From Streptomyces tuirus (GTDB lineage Bacteria > Actinomycetota > Actinomycetes > Streptomycetales > Streptomycetaceae), in contig NZ_AP023439.1 of NCBI RefSeq assembly GCF_014701095.1, positions 2,530,001 through 2,594,000 on the forward strand: a stretch of 64,000 nt of DNA, written 5' to 3'. The notes under the pieces are model-generated. The model saw only the letters and a program-made list of their open reading frames with translations, was not told where the DNA came from and made no database searches. Made by a program: the position numbers and the translations under genes. Positions within the stretch are counted from its first letter, which is position 1; the number at the start of each line of letters is the position of its first letter. Shown one piece after another: positions 33,478 through 43,009 of the stretch.

Positions 33478-33996
33478 CTACAGGCCGGGGCCGATGCCCA
33501 GGTCCGCGGTCGGAACCGTCTGCACCAGCGGGGTCAGCACGCCCACCTGCGGGAGCTTGGCCTCGGGCAGGCCGAAGCCGTCGGCGTTGGGCGAGGTGAG
33601 CGGGGCGTCGACGGAGACGCCCGGGGCCAGCGTCCGCAGGTCGGAGGCGGGGGCGTCGACGCCGATGTGGTCGAAGCCGGTGCCGAGGATGTGCGGCAGG
33701 GGTGCGCGCAGGTCGGCGCCGGGCAGGCCGCCGTGGACGGGCAGCTGCGGAACGGCGCGCTCGGGGATGAGCCGGCCCTCGACATAGCGGGGTCCCTCGG
33801 GCGAGCCCGGCACCGGCACGGGGAGCTGCCCGGTGGCCTCGGGCAGTTCCACGTTGAGCGCCTTCTCGGCGCCGCCCAGCGGCAGGGGGACGGGGACCGT
33901 GCCGACCGCGGCGGCGGGGGTCGCGGCGGCGGCGCCGGCCGCGGCCGCCACACACGTCATCACTGCGGCGAGGGTTCCTCGGGTGGTCGACTTCAT
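33478..33996 (-). CDS. Small secreted protein, unknown
   Basis: A 172-aa protein with a signal peptide (MKSTTRGTLAAVMTCVAAAA to about residue 31) and a mature part rich in Pro, Gly, Leu and Val without Cys (TVPVPLPLGGAEKALNVELP, LPHILGTGFDHIGVDAPASD). No family is recognised. The setting between mel and chaplin genes suggests expression in the aerial phase, but that is inference. Confidence 0.75.
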   Translation of the reverse strand: MKSTTRGTLAAVMTCVAAAAGAAAATPAAAVGTVPVPLPLGGAEKALNVELPEATGQLPVPVPGSPEGPRYVEGRLIPERAVPQLPVHGGLPGADLRAPLPHILGTGFDHIGVDAPASDLRTLAPGVSVDAPLTSPNADGFGLPEAKLPQVGVLTPLVQTVPTADLGIGPGL

Positions 33997-34133
33997 CTGG
34001 AGTACGGTCCCTTTCGCGTGTCGGGGGCTCAGCGTGCGTACCGAGTAACGAGCCGGGGAACCGCACCAGCGCACAATTCCCCCGACTGCCGCAGTAATAC
34101 GACGGACAGGCCCCGCCGTGCGACGCGTGTGCG

Positions 34134-34739
34134 TCAGCTCGTCCAGAAGTCCCACCAGCGCGTGAGGACCAGCATGCCGACGACGCCGAGGTGCAGCACC
34201 GGCGGCACCCAGGTGAACTCGTCGAGGAACCGGCGCACCGCCGCGGGCGCGGGCAGGAACCCCTGGCGCACGGCGAACGACGTCACGTACCAGAACAGGG
34301 GGATCGTCGCGGCCCACGCCAGGCAGCACCACAGGCACAGCGCGTTGATCCGGTACAGCGACTCGAACTGCAGCCACGTCACGAAGCCGACGCCGAACAG
34401 GCATCCGGCGTCGAAGGCCAGCCAGTACCAGCGGGGGAAGCGGGCACCGGCCAGCAGGCTCACGCCGACGCAGATCACGATGGCGTAGGCGACCAGTCCC
34501 AGCATCGGGTTGGGGAACCCGAAGACCTCGGCCTGGTCGCTCTCCAGGACGCTGCCGCAGGACACCACCGGGTTCAGGCTGCAGCCGGGCGTGAAGTCCG
34601 GGTCCTCAAGCAGCTTGAACCTGTCGAGGGTGATGATCCAGGACGCCACCAGCCCGGCCGCGCCGGTGACGACGAGCAGCAGGGCGAACGCCCGGCCGGC
34701 GCCCGCCGTGCGCGCCCCGGCGGGCGCGACGGGGGTCAC
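34134..34739 (-). CDS. VKOR-family membrane thiol oxidase
   Basis: The 201-aa protein has four or five membrane segments. CSLNPVVSCGSV in the first loop and CLWCC in a later segment are the paired cysteines of vitamin K epoxide reductase homologues, with a conserved Ser/Thr-type site near the quinone. Bacterial VKORs use menaquinone to reoxidise DsbA-like proteins. Its GTG overlaps the stop of the small secreted protein gene (GTGA), so the two are coupled. Confidence 0.88.
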   Translation of the reverse strand: MTPVAPAGARTAGAGRAFALLLVVTGAAGLVASWIITLDRFKLLEDPDFTPGCSLNPVVSCGSVLESDQAEVFGFPNPMLGLVAYAIVICVGVSLLAGARFPRWYWLAFDAGCLFGVGFVTWLQFESLYRINALCLWCCLAWAATIPLFWYVTSFAVRQGFLPAPAAVRRFLDEFTWVPPVLHLGVVGMLVLTRWWDFWTS

Positions 34740-35020
34740 TTCGGCAGCGGAAGACCGCCGAGGAGCCCGCCGTTCGAGTTGAGCCGGGTGGTCGCGTGCT
34801 TGACGGTGCTGAGCATCGAGTCCTCGTTCTCGGTGTCGAGCGCGTTGGACTGGTGCTTGAGCGGCATCGGGTCGATGGGCTCCCTGGTGAGCGCGTTGAC
34901 GGCGCCGTTGAGGCTGGTGGGGGTGACGTTGGCGGGGTCGTAGTCGGCGTGCGCGGGTGCGGCGGCACCGGCGACGACGAGTGAACCGGCAACGACGGCG
35001 GCGGCCTTCAGGGACTTCAT
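34736..35020 (-). CDS. 94-aa secreted protein coupled to VKOR
   Basis: A signal peptide (MKSLKAAAVVAGSLVVAGAA, cut after AHA) and a 69-residue polar mature part with DYDPANVTPTSLNGAVNALT and DSMLSTVKHATTRLNSN. It has no Cys, so it is not a substrate of the VKOR partner by itself. It is first in a two-gene operon. Function unknown. Confidence 0.75.
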   Translation of the reverse strand: MKSLKAAAVVAGSLVVAGAAAPAHADYDPANVTPTSLNGAVNALTREPIDPMPLKHQSNALDTENEDSMLSTVKHATTRLNSNGGLLGGLPLPK

Positions 35021-35190
35021 CGAGAATCCTTTCTTCGGCGACGGATGTCACCGGCGGGGAATTCGGACGCCGTGTCCAACGATGCCCCTTCGGTGCGGAA
35101 ACCCCTTCGCCAGAACCTCATATGAGTCGCTGAAACAGAAGTCGTGCCGGTCCCGGGGGCCGGCACGACGGCCGCCGGGACGGGCGCGGC

Positions 35191-35820
35191 TCAGGGGGCC
35201 TTCGGCAGGGAGGGCAGTCCGGCCAGGTCGGGCGCGGGCAGTTCGCTGCCGACGAGGGTCGCGGCGACGGCGTTGACGAGCCCGGTGACGACCGCGTTGA
35301 CGGCGGGGGTGACCTGGGCCGCCTCATCGGAGGTGACGGCCTTGACCAGTCCGTCGGTCGCCTTCTGCAGGGCCGTCAGCGCCTCGTCCGCGAGGCCCTC
35401 GGGCACCTCGGCCGGGCCGTCGACGGGGGCGGGCAGCGTGCTGGCCTGCGGGAGCGGGCTGCTCGGGGCGGCTGCGCCCGGCGTGGTCGCCGTGGACGGG
35501 GCGTTCGCGGTCGCCTGGTCGATGGCGTCCTGCACCGAGGTGCTCAGCTTGGCCGCCTGCGAGTGCGGCAGCTGGCCGCCGTCGGCCTTGAGCACGGCGG
35601 TCAGCAGATCGGTGACCGGGACGACGACGCCGCCGAGGTCGCCCAGGCTCTCGACCTGGCCGAGCAGTGCGTCCGCGTCGGGGAGGGGGGCCCGGGAGGC
35701 CGCGTGGGTGTGTTCCGGGGCGGATGCGCTGTCGGCGGCCACGGCCGCGGGCCCGGCGACCCCGAGCAGCAGCGTGGCGCAGAGCGCGGAGGTCGCGATT
35801 CGCCGTGCGGGCAGACGCAT
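35191..35820 (-). CDS. Secreted Ala/Pro-rich helical protein, unknown
   Basis: From ATG 35820 (GAAAGGAA upstream) the product is 209 aa: signal peptide (IATSALCATLLLGVAGPAAV), then two helical parts (DADALLGQVESLGDLGGVVV; ADEALTALQKATDGLVKAVT) joined by a Thr/Pro/Ala linker. It has no Cys after the signal. Similar in style to the secreted protein at 33478. No family recognised. Confidence 0.75.
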   Translation of the reverse strand: MRLPARRIATSALCATLLLGVAGPAAVAADSASAPEHTHAASRAPLPDADALLGQVESLGDLGGVVVPVTDLLTAVLKADGGQLPHSQAAKLSTSVQDAIDQATANAPSTATTPGAAAPSSPLPQASTLPAPVDGPAEVPEGLADEALTALQKATDGLVKAVTSDEAAQVTPAVNAVVTGLVNAVAATLVGSELPAPDLAGLPSLPKAP

Positions 35821-36007
35821 GGGGGTTCCTTTCGGTGGTGCGTCGGATCTTGTGCCCACCGTGCGAGCGGCCGGAACGCTCCGCAACCGAGCGAACACCC
35901 AGGTCAGCGCCCCCTGCTCCCGGGTCCGCGGCGTCCCCCCTGGTGAGGCGGCGTGTGCGCGGCCCGACCGCCGGGCGGCGCGCCCGCCCCCGTTCGGGGC
36001 AACGCGA

Positions 36008-36049
36008 ACCGGCCGCTCTCCCGCGTGGTCCCGCGGGAGAGCGGCCGGT
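36008..36049 (-). terminator. chpF terminator
   Basis: Two perfect 18-bp arms, ACCGGCCGCTCTCCCGCG and its complement, with a short loop. It is the strongest hairpin near these genes. Confidence 0.8.
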
Positions 36050-36067
36050 CAGGGTTTCGAGGCGACG

Positions 36068-36307
36068 TCAGTCGTTCTCGCACTCGTTGCCGAACGCCGG
36101 GTTCAGCAGGCCGATGATGTCGACCGTGTTGCCACAGACGTTGACCGGGATGTGCAGCGGAACCTGGACGACGTTGCCGGACAGCACGCCCGGGGAGTGG
36201 GCGGCGGCGGCCTGCGCGCCGCTGTCGGCGGCGGCGATGCCGGTGCTGCCCGCGACAGCGGCAGCGGCAGCGGAGGTCAGGACCAGGCCCTTCGCGATAC
36301 GCGACAT
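36068..36307 (-). CDS. chpF: Short chaplin (ChpF-like)
   Basis: A 79-aa protein: signal peptide (MSRIAKGLVLTSAAAAAVAG) and one chaplin domain (HSPGVLSGNVVQVPLHIPVN, VCGNTVDIIGLLNPAFGNEC) with both Cys, ending END. It is a secreted amyloid surfactant of aerial hyphae. Its place between mel and the exopolysaccharide genes is that of chpF. AAGGAG lies upstream of the ATG, right after a stable hairpin. Confidence 0.88.
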   Translation of the reverse strand: MSRIAKGLVLTSAAAAAVAGSTGIAAADSGAQAAAAHSPGVLSGNVVQVPLHIPVNVCGNTVDIIGLLNPAFGNECEND

Positions 36308-36326
36308 GGAGAGGTGCTCCTTGGGG

Positions 36327-36368
36327 GTTGACACAAACATCCGGGCGGATGCCCGGCGCTGTGTCAAC
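36327..36368 (-). promoter_or_regulatory. Hairpin in the 5' leader of chpF, next to the ribosome site
   Basis: GTTGACACA (36327-36335) pairs with TGTGTCAAC (36360-36368), and inside it CCGGGC pairs with GCCCGG around a four-base loop. On the mRNA it ends about five bases before AAGGAG. The 36308-36711 gap otherwise holds the promoter of the exopolysaccharide operon, which I cannot place. Confidence 0.55.
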
Positions 36369-36711
36369 GCGTGGCGCGCACGCGAGTTGTGCCGCCAAAG
36401 GAGTGATCTCGCCGGAGGGGCAGTCTTCACCGTTCCGACACACACGCCCGGTTTTGAAGGAAAAGTACGGATAGCGTCTAGAGTCGCAAACCTCTCAACA
36501 CACCCCTACAGCAAGCAAATCGCACGCAGGGACGAGAGGGGCCACCACGGTCCGCGAAGCCCTCCGGCGCGGTGGTGACCAGGTGGCCGTCCGGCTCGTT
36601 CCCCAGCGGGACGCGGCGTGCGCCGGGCGTGCTCTCGGCGCTGTCGGCACCCGGCAGTTCAGGCGCGTTCCCGCCGTCCCGAGCGCCATCCGTGAGCGAG
36701 GAAAACCGCGC

Positions 36712-37875
36712 ATGCACCTGTCACCGACCGCACCTCCGCCACGCGTCCTCCACATCACGCAACCCGTGGACGGCGGGGTCGCCCGCGTCGTGACGGACCT
36801 GGCCGGGGCGCAGCTCGCCGCGGGCCTGCACGTCACGGTCGCCTGCCCCGACAGCCCCCTCGCGGCCCGGCTCGCGGACCTCGGCGCCCATGTGCGGCAC
36901 TGGGCGGCGACGCGTGCGCCCGGGCCGTCCCTCCTGGACGAGACACGACGGCTCGCCCGCATCCTCGAGGACGTACGGCCCTGCCTCGTGCACGCGCACA
37001 GCGCGAAAGCCGGGCTGGCCGGGCGGCTCGCCGTGCGGGGCCGGATCCCGACCGTGTTCCAGCCGCACGCCTGGTCCTTCGAGGCGGTGGACGGCACCAC
37101 CGCGGCCCTCGCCCGCGGCTGGGAGCGGTGGGGGGCCCGGTGGGCCGCACGGGTGGTGTGTGTGAGCGAGGCGGAGCGCCGGCGCGGGGTGGAGGCCGGG
37201 GTGCGGGGGCGGTGGAGCGTCGTCCCCAACGGAATCGACGTCGAGCGCTTCCGGCCGGCCGACGCGGCTGCCGTACGGGCGCGGCTGCTGCCGGAGGGTG
37301 ACCCGCGCGGTCCGCTCGTGGTGTGCGTCGGGCGGCTGTGCCGGCAGAAGGGGCAGGACGTCCTGCTCACGGCGTGGGAGTCGGTGCTGCGGCGGGTGCC
37401 CGGGGCGCGGCTGGTGCTGGTCGGCGACGGACCGGACCACGGCCGGCTGCGGGCCCTGGCGCCCGGCTCCGTGCTGTTCGCGGGGGACGTCGCCGACGTC
37501 GTGCCCTGGTACCAGGCGGCCGACCTGGTCGTCCTGCCGTCGCGCTGGGAGGGCATGGCGCTGGCCCCGCTGGAGGCCATGGCGTGCGGACGGCCGGTGG
37601 TGGTGACGGACGTCGGCGGGGCCCGGGAGAGCCTGCCCCCGGGCCTCCTGCCGCACTGTCTGGTTCCCTCCCCGGCCCCGGCGGCACTGGCCACGGCCGT
37701 CGCCGGACTGCTGCCGGACCCGCGGCTGCGCGCCGCGCTCGGCGACCAGGGGCGTCGGCACGTCCTGTCCACGCACGACGTGCGCCGCACGGCTCAGGCG
37801 ATCGCGGCCGTGTACCGCGAACTCCTGGACGCGCACGCCGTGTCCACCGAGCGCAGGGAGTCTGTCGCCTCGTGA
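36712..37875 (+). CDS. GT4-family glycosyltransferase, first gene of the exopolysaccharide operon
   Basis: The 387-aa enzyme has the GT-B fold: HITQPVDGGVARVVTDLAGA near the N-terminus, a linker with VVPNGIDVERFRPADA, and donor-site motifs LVVCVGRLCRQKGQDVLLTA and PSRWEGMALAPLEAMACGRP (the E-x7-E signature). It adds a sugar to the lipid-linked intermediate. ATG at 36712 was chosen over the upstream frame. Its TGA overlaps the next start (GTGA). Confidence 0.88.
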   Translation: MHLSPTAPPPRVLHITQPVDGGVARVVTDLAGAQLAAGLHVTVACPDSPLAARLADLGAHVRHWAATRAPGPSLLDETRRLARILEDVRPCLVHAHSAKAGLAGRLAVRGRIPTVFQPHAWSFEAVDGTTAALARGWERWGARWAARVVCVSEAERRRGVEAGVRGRWSVVPNGIDVERFRPADAAAVRARLLPEGDPRGPLVVCVGRLCRQKGQDVLLTAWESVLRRVPGARLVLVGDGPDHGRLRALAPGSVLFAGDVADVVPWYQAADLVVLPSRWEGMALAPLEAMACGRPVVVTDVGGARESLPPGLLPHCLVPSPAPAALATAVAGLLPDPRLRAALGDQGRRHVLSTHDVRRTAQAIAAVYRELLDAHAVSTERRESVAS

Positions 37876-39296
37876 CCGCGGAAAGCACCGTTCCCACTCC
37901 TACCGGGCCGTCGCGGGATCCCGGGTATCCGCCCGTGTCGGTCCTGCCGCCGCGCGGCGCCGCGGCGGGCTTCCGCTTCCCCGACCGGCGCCCGCCGCTG
38001 CGGCCGGTGTCACCGCTGCCGCTGCTGGCCGCGGACGGCACCGCCGCGGTGCTGGGCGGGCTGGCGCTCTCCGGTGCCCAGCGCCACCCGCTGCTGCTGG
38101 CGGTGCTGGTCCTCGCCTCGCTGCTGCTGCGCCCGCCCCGGCCCGGACGCGTACCGGCCGTGCTGGACGAACTGCCCGCGGTGAGCGGCCGGGTCGCGGT
38201 GGCCTGGCTGGCGCTCGCGGCGTTCGTGGCGGCGTACACCCCGCAGCACGTGCTCTCCGCCTCGACGCTGCTCGCCGGTTTCGCGCTCCAGACGGCAGCG
38301 AGCTGTGCCGGGCGCGGCGCGGTGCACGCGTGCCGGCGCGCCGAGCTGCTGCACCGGCCGCAGGCCGCGCTGGTGGTCGGGCCCGCCGGGACCGCGCAGC
38401 GGGTGGCCGCGGCCGTGCTGCGGCATCCGCGGGACGGCGTACGGCCGGTGGGCGTCGTCACCGACGAGCCCGACGGCACCGGAGGGCTGCCCGTGCTGAC
38501 CACGGGCGAGGAGGTGCAGCGGGCGCTCATCCAGAACGGGGTGCGCGAGGTGCTGGCCGTGCACCCCTCCGTGCGGGCCGGGCAGGGGCCGCTGCTGCGG
38601 GCGCTGGCCGAGTCGGGCTGCACGGTGTGGGAGGTCGACCCGGACGTGCCGTCGTTCCGGACGGGCGACCGGCTCGCCGGGTTCCCCTGCCGGCGGCTGG
38701 ACCTCGGGACCGGGCGGCGCGGCAGACTCGGCAAACGGGTGCTGGACGTCGTGGTGTCGGGGACCCTGCTCCTCCTGGTCAGCCCGTGGCTGCTGCTGTG
38801 CGCGGTGGTGCTGCGGATGAGCGAGGGGCCGGGGGTCGTCTTCCGGCAGGAGCGGATCGGCAAGGACGGACGCCCCTTCACGCTGCTGAAGTTCCGCACC
38901 CACCGCCCGGTCGACGCGCACGAGTCGGCGACCCGCTGGAGCGTGGCGAACGAACGCCAGATGCCGTGGTTCTGCCGCTTCCTGCGCCGCACCTCGCTGG
39001 ACGAGCTGCTCCAGCTGTGGAACGTGCTGCGCGGCGACATGAGCCTGGTCGGACCGCGTCCCGAACGCCCCTACTTCGTCGCGAAGTTTGGCCAGACCCA
39101 CCCGGGCTACGCCGCCCGCCACCGGGTGCGCACCGGCATCACCGGACTCGCCCAGGTGCACGGGCTGCGCGGGGACACCTCGATCGAGGACCGGGCCCGG
39201 TTCGACAACGCCTACATCGACGACTGGTCGCTGTGGCAGGACGTCTGCATCGTCCTGCGTACGGCGGCCGCGCTCGTGCGTCCGACGGGGAGCTGA
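37872..39296 (+). CDS. Polyprenyl-phosphate sugar-phosphate transferase (priming)
   Basis: The 474-aa protein has an N-terminal part with membrane segments and a nucleotide-binding-like core ([20 protein letters not shown]), then the catalytic domain of bacterial sugar transferases: [66 protein letters not shown], and [14 protein letters not shown]. It starts the repeat unit by moving sugar-1-phosphate to undecaprenyl phosphate. The longer frame seen upstream is out of frame with the previous gene and rejected. Confidence 0.92.
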   Translation: MTAESTVPTPTGPSRDPGYPPVSVLPPRGAAAGFRFPDRRPPLRPVSPLPLLAADGTAAVLGGLALSGAQRHPLLLAVLVLASLLLRPPRPGRVPAVLDELPAVSGRVAVAWLALAAFVAAYTPQHVLSASTLLAGFALQTAASCAGRGAVHACRRAELLHRPQAALVVGPAGTAQRVAAAVLRHPRDGVRPVGVVTDEPDGTGGLPVLTTGEEVQRALIQNGVREVLAVHPSVRAGQGPLLRALAESGCTVWEVDPDVPSFRTGDRLAGFPCRRLDLGTGRRGRLGKRVLDVVVSGTLLLLVSPWLLLCAVVLRMSEGPGVVFRQERIGKDGRPFTLLKFRTHRPVDAHESATRWSVANERQMPWFCRFLRRTSLDELLQLWNVLRGDMSLVGPRPERPYFVAKFGQTHPGYAARHRVRTGITGLAQVHGLRGDTSIEDRARFDNAYIDDWSLWQDVCIVLRTAAALVRPTGS

Positions 39297-39302
39297 GCGC
39301 GG

Positions 39303-40646
39303 ATGACCCGGCTTGGGGCCCAGGCGCCCGTCCTCGCGCTGCTGGCCGTCGTGGTCCTGCTCGCGCTGCCGCTGGCACCGGGCGACGAGGGCGGCGCCGG
39401 ACCGGCCGACGCGGTGTCCGCGCTGGTCGTGCTGTTCTGCGCGGTGCGCCTGGTACGGGAGCGGCGGCGGCCGCTGTCGAGTGCGGCCGCCGTGGTGCTG
39501 GGACTTCCGGTGCTGGGCGTCGCCGTCGCCGCCATCGGGGCGGTGTCGCCGGGCGAGGGGCTCGCCGGCCTCGGCCGCTACCTGCAGATCTTCGTGCTGG
39601 TCCCGGCCGCCGTGCTGCTGCTGGTCCGGGACCGGGGTGACTTCCGGCTGCTGGCCTGGTCGTTCGTGGGGCTGGCGGTGTGGCAGGGGGCGGTCGGCGT
39701 GCACCAGTACGTGACCGGGACGGGTGCCTCGTACCAGGGGCGTCCGGTGCGGGCCGTCGGCACGTTCGGGGCGCAGGACGTGATGGGGATGGCCACGGTC
39801 GTCTCCCTCGGGCTGGTGTGCGCGGTGGGGCTGGCGCTGGGCAGTGCGCCGGTGCGGCAGCGGGTCGTCGCCCTCGCCTGCGTGCTGGTGCTGCTGCCGC
39901 CGCTCGCGCTGTCGTTCAGCCGCGGGGCGTGGATCGCCACGGCGGTGACGTGCGCGGTGCAGCTTCTGCTGGGCGGGCTGCGGCGGGCCTTCGCGACCGG
40001 GGCCGTGGTGGCCGCGGCGAGCGTGATCCTGGTGGGCGGCTTCGGCGTCGGTACGGCGATGCTGCAGGAGCGGATCAGCAGCATCACGCAGGTCGCCGAC
40101 ACGCCCGACCAGTCGGTGACCGACCGGTACACCATGTGGGCGGCGGCGACCGGAATGTGGAGCGAGCACCCGCTGACCGGCGTGGGTCTGAAGGGCTTCC
40201 CCGAACACCGTGACTCCCACGCCTCGTTGGCCCTCTCGGCGGGCAGCGACACGGAGGGCGCGGGCGCGGCCTTCCGCAAGCAGCCGCTGCTCTCCCCGCA
40301 CAACATGTACCTGCTGATCCTGGCCGAGCAGGGGCTGCTCGGGCTCCTCGCCCTGGCGGGCAGCTGGCTGGCCCTCCTCCTGTGCGCGGTGCGCGCCCTG
40401 TGGCGGACCCGGCGGGCCCGCCAACCGGGCCTCGACTGCGGCCTGATCGCCTGCGGCCTGCTGGTCTGGCAGCTGACCGACTTCGCCTACGCCGACATCG
40501 GGGGCCCGTCCACCGTCCTGACGGCGATGTGCTTCGGCCTGACGGCGTGGTGGGGCCTGGCGGCCACGGCCGGCCCGGCGACGACCGACCACGACCGGCC
40601 CGGCCCGACCGCACGGGACCTGCCGGAGGAGGCACGGACCCGATGA
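39303..40646 (+). CDS. O-antigen-ligase/Wzy-like polymerase
   Basis: The 447-aa protein has about ten membrane segments and a large loop near residues 250-325 with the Wzy_C/WaaL features (LSFSRGAWIATAVTCAVQLL; TDRYTMWAAATGMWSEHPLT; GVGLKGFPEHRDSHASLALS; LSPHNMYLLILAEQGLLG). It should polymerise the exopolysaccharide repeat units on the outside of the membrane. The next gene overlaps its stop (ATGA). Confidence 0.85.
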   Translation: MTRLGAQAPVLALLAVVVLLALPLAPGDEGGAGPADAVSALVVLFCAVRLVRERRRPLSSAAAVVLGLPVLGVAVAAIGAVSPGEGLAGLGRYLQIFVLVPAAVLLLVRDRGDFRLLAWSFVGLAVWQGAVGVHQYVTGTGASYQGRPVRAVGTFGAQDVMGMATVVSLGLVCAVGLALGSAPVRQRVVALACVLVLLPPLALSFSRGAWIATAVTCAVQLLLGGLRRAFATGAVVAAASVILVGGFGVGTAMLQERISSITQVADTPDQSVTDRYTMWAAATGMWSEHPLTGVGLKGFPEHRDSHASLALSAGSDTEGAGAAFRKQPLLSPHNMYLLILAEQGLLGLLALAGSWLALLLCAVRALWRTRRARQPGLDCGLIACGLLVWQLTDFAYADIGGPSTVLTAMCFGLTAWWGLAATAGPATTDHDRPGPTARDLPEEARTR

Positions 40647-43009
40647 CGGTGACACCGGAACACACGAACACGGACGGCGGACCGGCGGTCCCCCGGCCCG
40701 CGAAAGAGACGACGGTCCCCCGGACCGCGACCGCGCCCGAGCCTCCGGCCGCGCCGACGGTCGCGGCAGGCACCGTGGCTCCGGCCGCTCCAGCGGTTGC
40801 AGCCGGCACCGGGACTCCGGCCACCGGGCCGACCACACCGCCCCAGGCCCCCCACACGACCGCGCACGAGCTTCCGGCCGCACCGGCGATCGCGGCAGGC
40901 ACCGGGGCTCCGGCCGCTCCAGCGATCGCGGCCAGCACCGGGACTCCAGCCACCGGGCCGACCACACCGCCCCAGGCCCCCCACGCAACCGCACACGAGC
41001 CCCCGGCCGCACCGGCGATCGCGGCAGGCACCGAAACTCCGGCCACCGGGCCGACCACACCGTCCGAGGCTCCCCACGCGACCGCACACGAGCCCCCGGC
41101 CGCGCCGGCGATCGCGGCCAGCACCGGGACCCCGGCCACCCGGCCGACCACACCGCCCCAGAGCCCCCACGCGACCGCACACGAGCCCCCGGCCGCGCCG
41201 GCAGTCGCGGCAGGCACCGGAACTCCGGCCGCTCCAGCGATCGCGGTCGGCACCGGAACTCCGGCCACCGGGCCGACCACACCGCCCCAGGCCCCCCACG
41301 CGACCGCACACGAGCCCCCGGCCGCACCGGCGATCGCGTCCGGCACCGGGCCTCCGGTCGCTCCAGCGGTTGCAGCCGGCGCCGGGCCTCCGGCCACCAA
41401 ACCAACCACGGCTCTCGAAGTCCCCCGCCCCTCCCCCGCGGACGCCCCCGTCACCCGTGGGTTTCTCGCCCGGGCCACCTTCCTCACCGCCGGTCTGTCC
41501 TTCGCCGGGGCCCTGCTCGGGCTCGTGCGGGATCAGGCGCTGGCGCGGATGTTCGGGGCCGGGAGTGCGACGGACGCGTTCCTCGTGGCGTGGACCGTGC
41601 CGGAGTTCGCCGCCACGCTGCTCATCGAGGACGGGCTGGCCATCGCGCTGATCCCGGCGTTCGCCCTGGCCCTGGCCCGGCGGGCGCAGGGTGCGCCCGG
41701 CGACCCGGTCCGGACGCTGGTCGCCAGTACGCTGCCCCGGCTGGCGCTGGCCTTCGCCGGTGTCGCCGCGCTGCTGGCCGCGTTCGCCCCGCAGGTCGTG
41801 CGCGTCCTGGCCCCGGGCCTGCCCGACCCCGCGCTCGCGGTGGACTGCACCCGGCTCACCGCCACCTGCGTGCTGACCTTCGGCCTCGCCGGCTACTGCA
41901 GCGCGGCCCTGCGCGCCCACCGCCGGTTCCTCGCCCCGGCGGCCATCTACGTCGTGTACAACGCCGGCATCATCACCGTCGTCCTCACTCTCGGCGCGCG
42001 CTGGGGCGTGCGCGCGGCGGCGGCCGGGGTGGCGATCGGCGGCTGTCTGATGGTCATGGCGCAACTGCCCGTGCTGGGGCGCCTGCTGCGGGTGCGACCG
42101 GTGGCCGAAGCAGGCGGAGAGGAGAGCGGCGGCCGTCGCGTCGGGGTCGCGCTGCTCGCCGCCGTGCTGCTGTTCGCGCTGTGCCGGCAGTCCCAGGTGC
42201 TGATCGAGCGGTTCCTCGGCTCCACACTGCCCTCCGGGGCCATCTCGCACCTGAACTACGCGCAGAAGATCGCCCAGATCCCCATGACCCTGTCGCTGAT
42301 GCTGTGCACGGTCACCTTCCCGGTGGTCGCGCGCGCCCTGGCCGACGGGGACACCGAGCGGGCCCGGGACCGGGTGGAGCGGGACCTGGCCCTCGCCGCG
42401 AGCATGGTGCTGGCCGGTGCGTCGGTCGTCGTGGCCTGCGCCCCGCAGATCGTCGAACTGCTCTTCCAGCGCGGCGCGTTCACCGGCGAGGACACGGCGT
42501 CGACGGTACGGGTGATGCGCGTGTACGCCTTCGGGCTGCTCGCCCACACCCTGGTCGGCGCACTGATCCGCTCGTACTTCTCGGCGGGGCGCGTCACCTG
42601 GTACCCGCTGGGCGCGATGGCCGTGGGGCTCGCCGTCACCGCGGGGATCGGCGCGTCGGCGGTGGGCCCCTGGGGCGTGATGGGCATCGCCGCCGCCAAC
42701 GCCGTCGGCATCACCGTCACGGCCGCCCTGCTGCTCGCCGGCATGGGCCCGCGCAGCATCCCGGTCCGCACCCGGCGCGTACTGGCCGAGCTGTCCAGGC
42801 CGTTGGCCGCCGCGGCCGTCGCCACACCCGCGGGCGCCTGGGCCGCGGGCCGGGCGGACACCCCCGTCCCCTCACTTCTCGCCGGCGGGCTCACCATCGC
42901 CGCCGTCTTCCTCCTGCTCGGCCGGGCCCTGGGCGACCAGGGCTGCGTCACCGCGCTGGCATCCCTCCGTTCCGTCTCACGAAGGCTCCCTCATGGCCGC
43001 TCCCGTTGA
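40643..43009 (+). CDS. MviN/MurJ-type lipid flippase with a long repetitive N-terminal extension
   Basis: From ATG 40643 the product is 788 aa. Residues 1-270 are Pro/Ala/Thr-rich and mostly made of 31- and 12-residue repeats; residues about 275-788 are a MviN-type flippase with about 14 membrane segments (FLTAGLSFAGALLGLVRDQA; FGAGSATDAFLVAWTVPEFA; VLIERFLGSTLPSGAISHLN; YAQKIAQIPMTLSLMLCTVT). It lies where a Wzx flippase is expected, so it probably flips the lipid-linked exopolysaccharide unit; a MurJ-like peptidoglycan role is less likely here. The extension should face the cytoplasm. Confidence 0.88.
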   Translation: MTVTPEHTNTDGGPAVPRPAKETTVPRTATAPEPPAAPTVAAGTVAPAAPAVAAGTGTPATGPTTPPQAPHTTAHELPAAPAIAAGTGAPAAPAIAASTGTPATGPTTPPQAPHATAHEPPAAPAIAAGTETPATGPTTPSEAPHATAHEPPAAPAIAASTGTPATRPTTPPQSPHATAHEPPAAPAVAAGTGTPAAPAIAVGTGTPATGPTTPPQAPHATAHEPPAAPAIASGTGPPVAPAVAAGAGPPATKPTTALEVPRPSPADAPVTRGFLARATFLTAGLSFAGALLGLVRDQALARMFGAGSATDAFLVAWTVPEFAATLLIEDGLAIALIPAFALALARRAQGAPGDPVRTLVASTLPRLALAFAGVAALLAAFAPQVVRVLAPGLPDPALAVDCTRLTATCVLTFGLAGYCSAALRAHRRFLAPAAIYVVYNAGIITVVLTLGARWGVRAAAAGVAIGGCLMVMAQLPVLGRLLRVRPVAEAGGEESGGRRVGVALLAAVLLFALCRQSQVLIERFLGSTLPSGAISHLNYAQKIAQIPMTLSLMLCTVTFPVVARALADGDTERARDRVERDLALAASMVLAGASVVVACAPQIVELLFQRGAFTGEDTASTVRVMRVYAFGLLAHTLVGALIRSYFSAGRVTWYPLGAMAVGLAVTAGIGASAVGPWGVMGIAAANAVGITVTAALLLAGMGPRSIPVRTRRVLAELSRPLAAAAVATPAGAWAAGRADTPVPSLLAGGLTIAAVFLLLGRALGDQGCVTALASLRSVSRRLPHGRSR
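40805..41377 (+). repeat. Tandem coding repeat, 93-bp and 36-bp units
   Basis: The frame has five 31-aa units (GTGTPATGPTTPPQAPHATA followed by HEPPAAPAIAA) mixed with three 12-aa units (GTGAPAAPAIAA type). Near-identity at the DNA level points to recent copy-number change. Confidence 0.85.

Noticed and set aside
36478..36717. 79-aa minus-strand ORF upstream of the exopolysaccharide operon
   Set aside because: No ribosome site, antisense to the operon leader, no recognisable features.
38010..41405. 1131-aa open frame on the minus strand across the exopolysaccharide operon
   Set aside because: Arg/Pro/His-rich shadow of clear plus-strand genes; no domains and no ribosome site.
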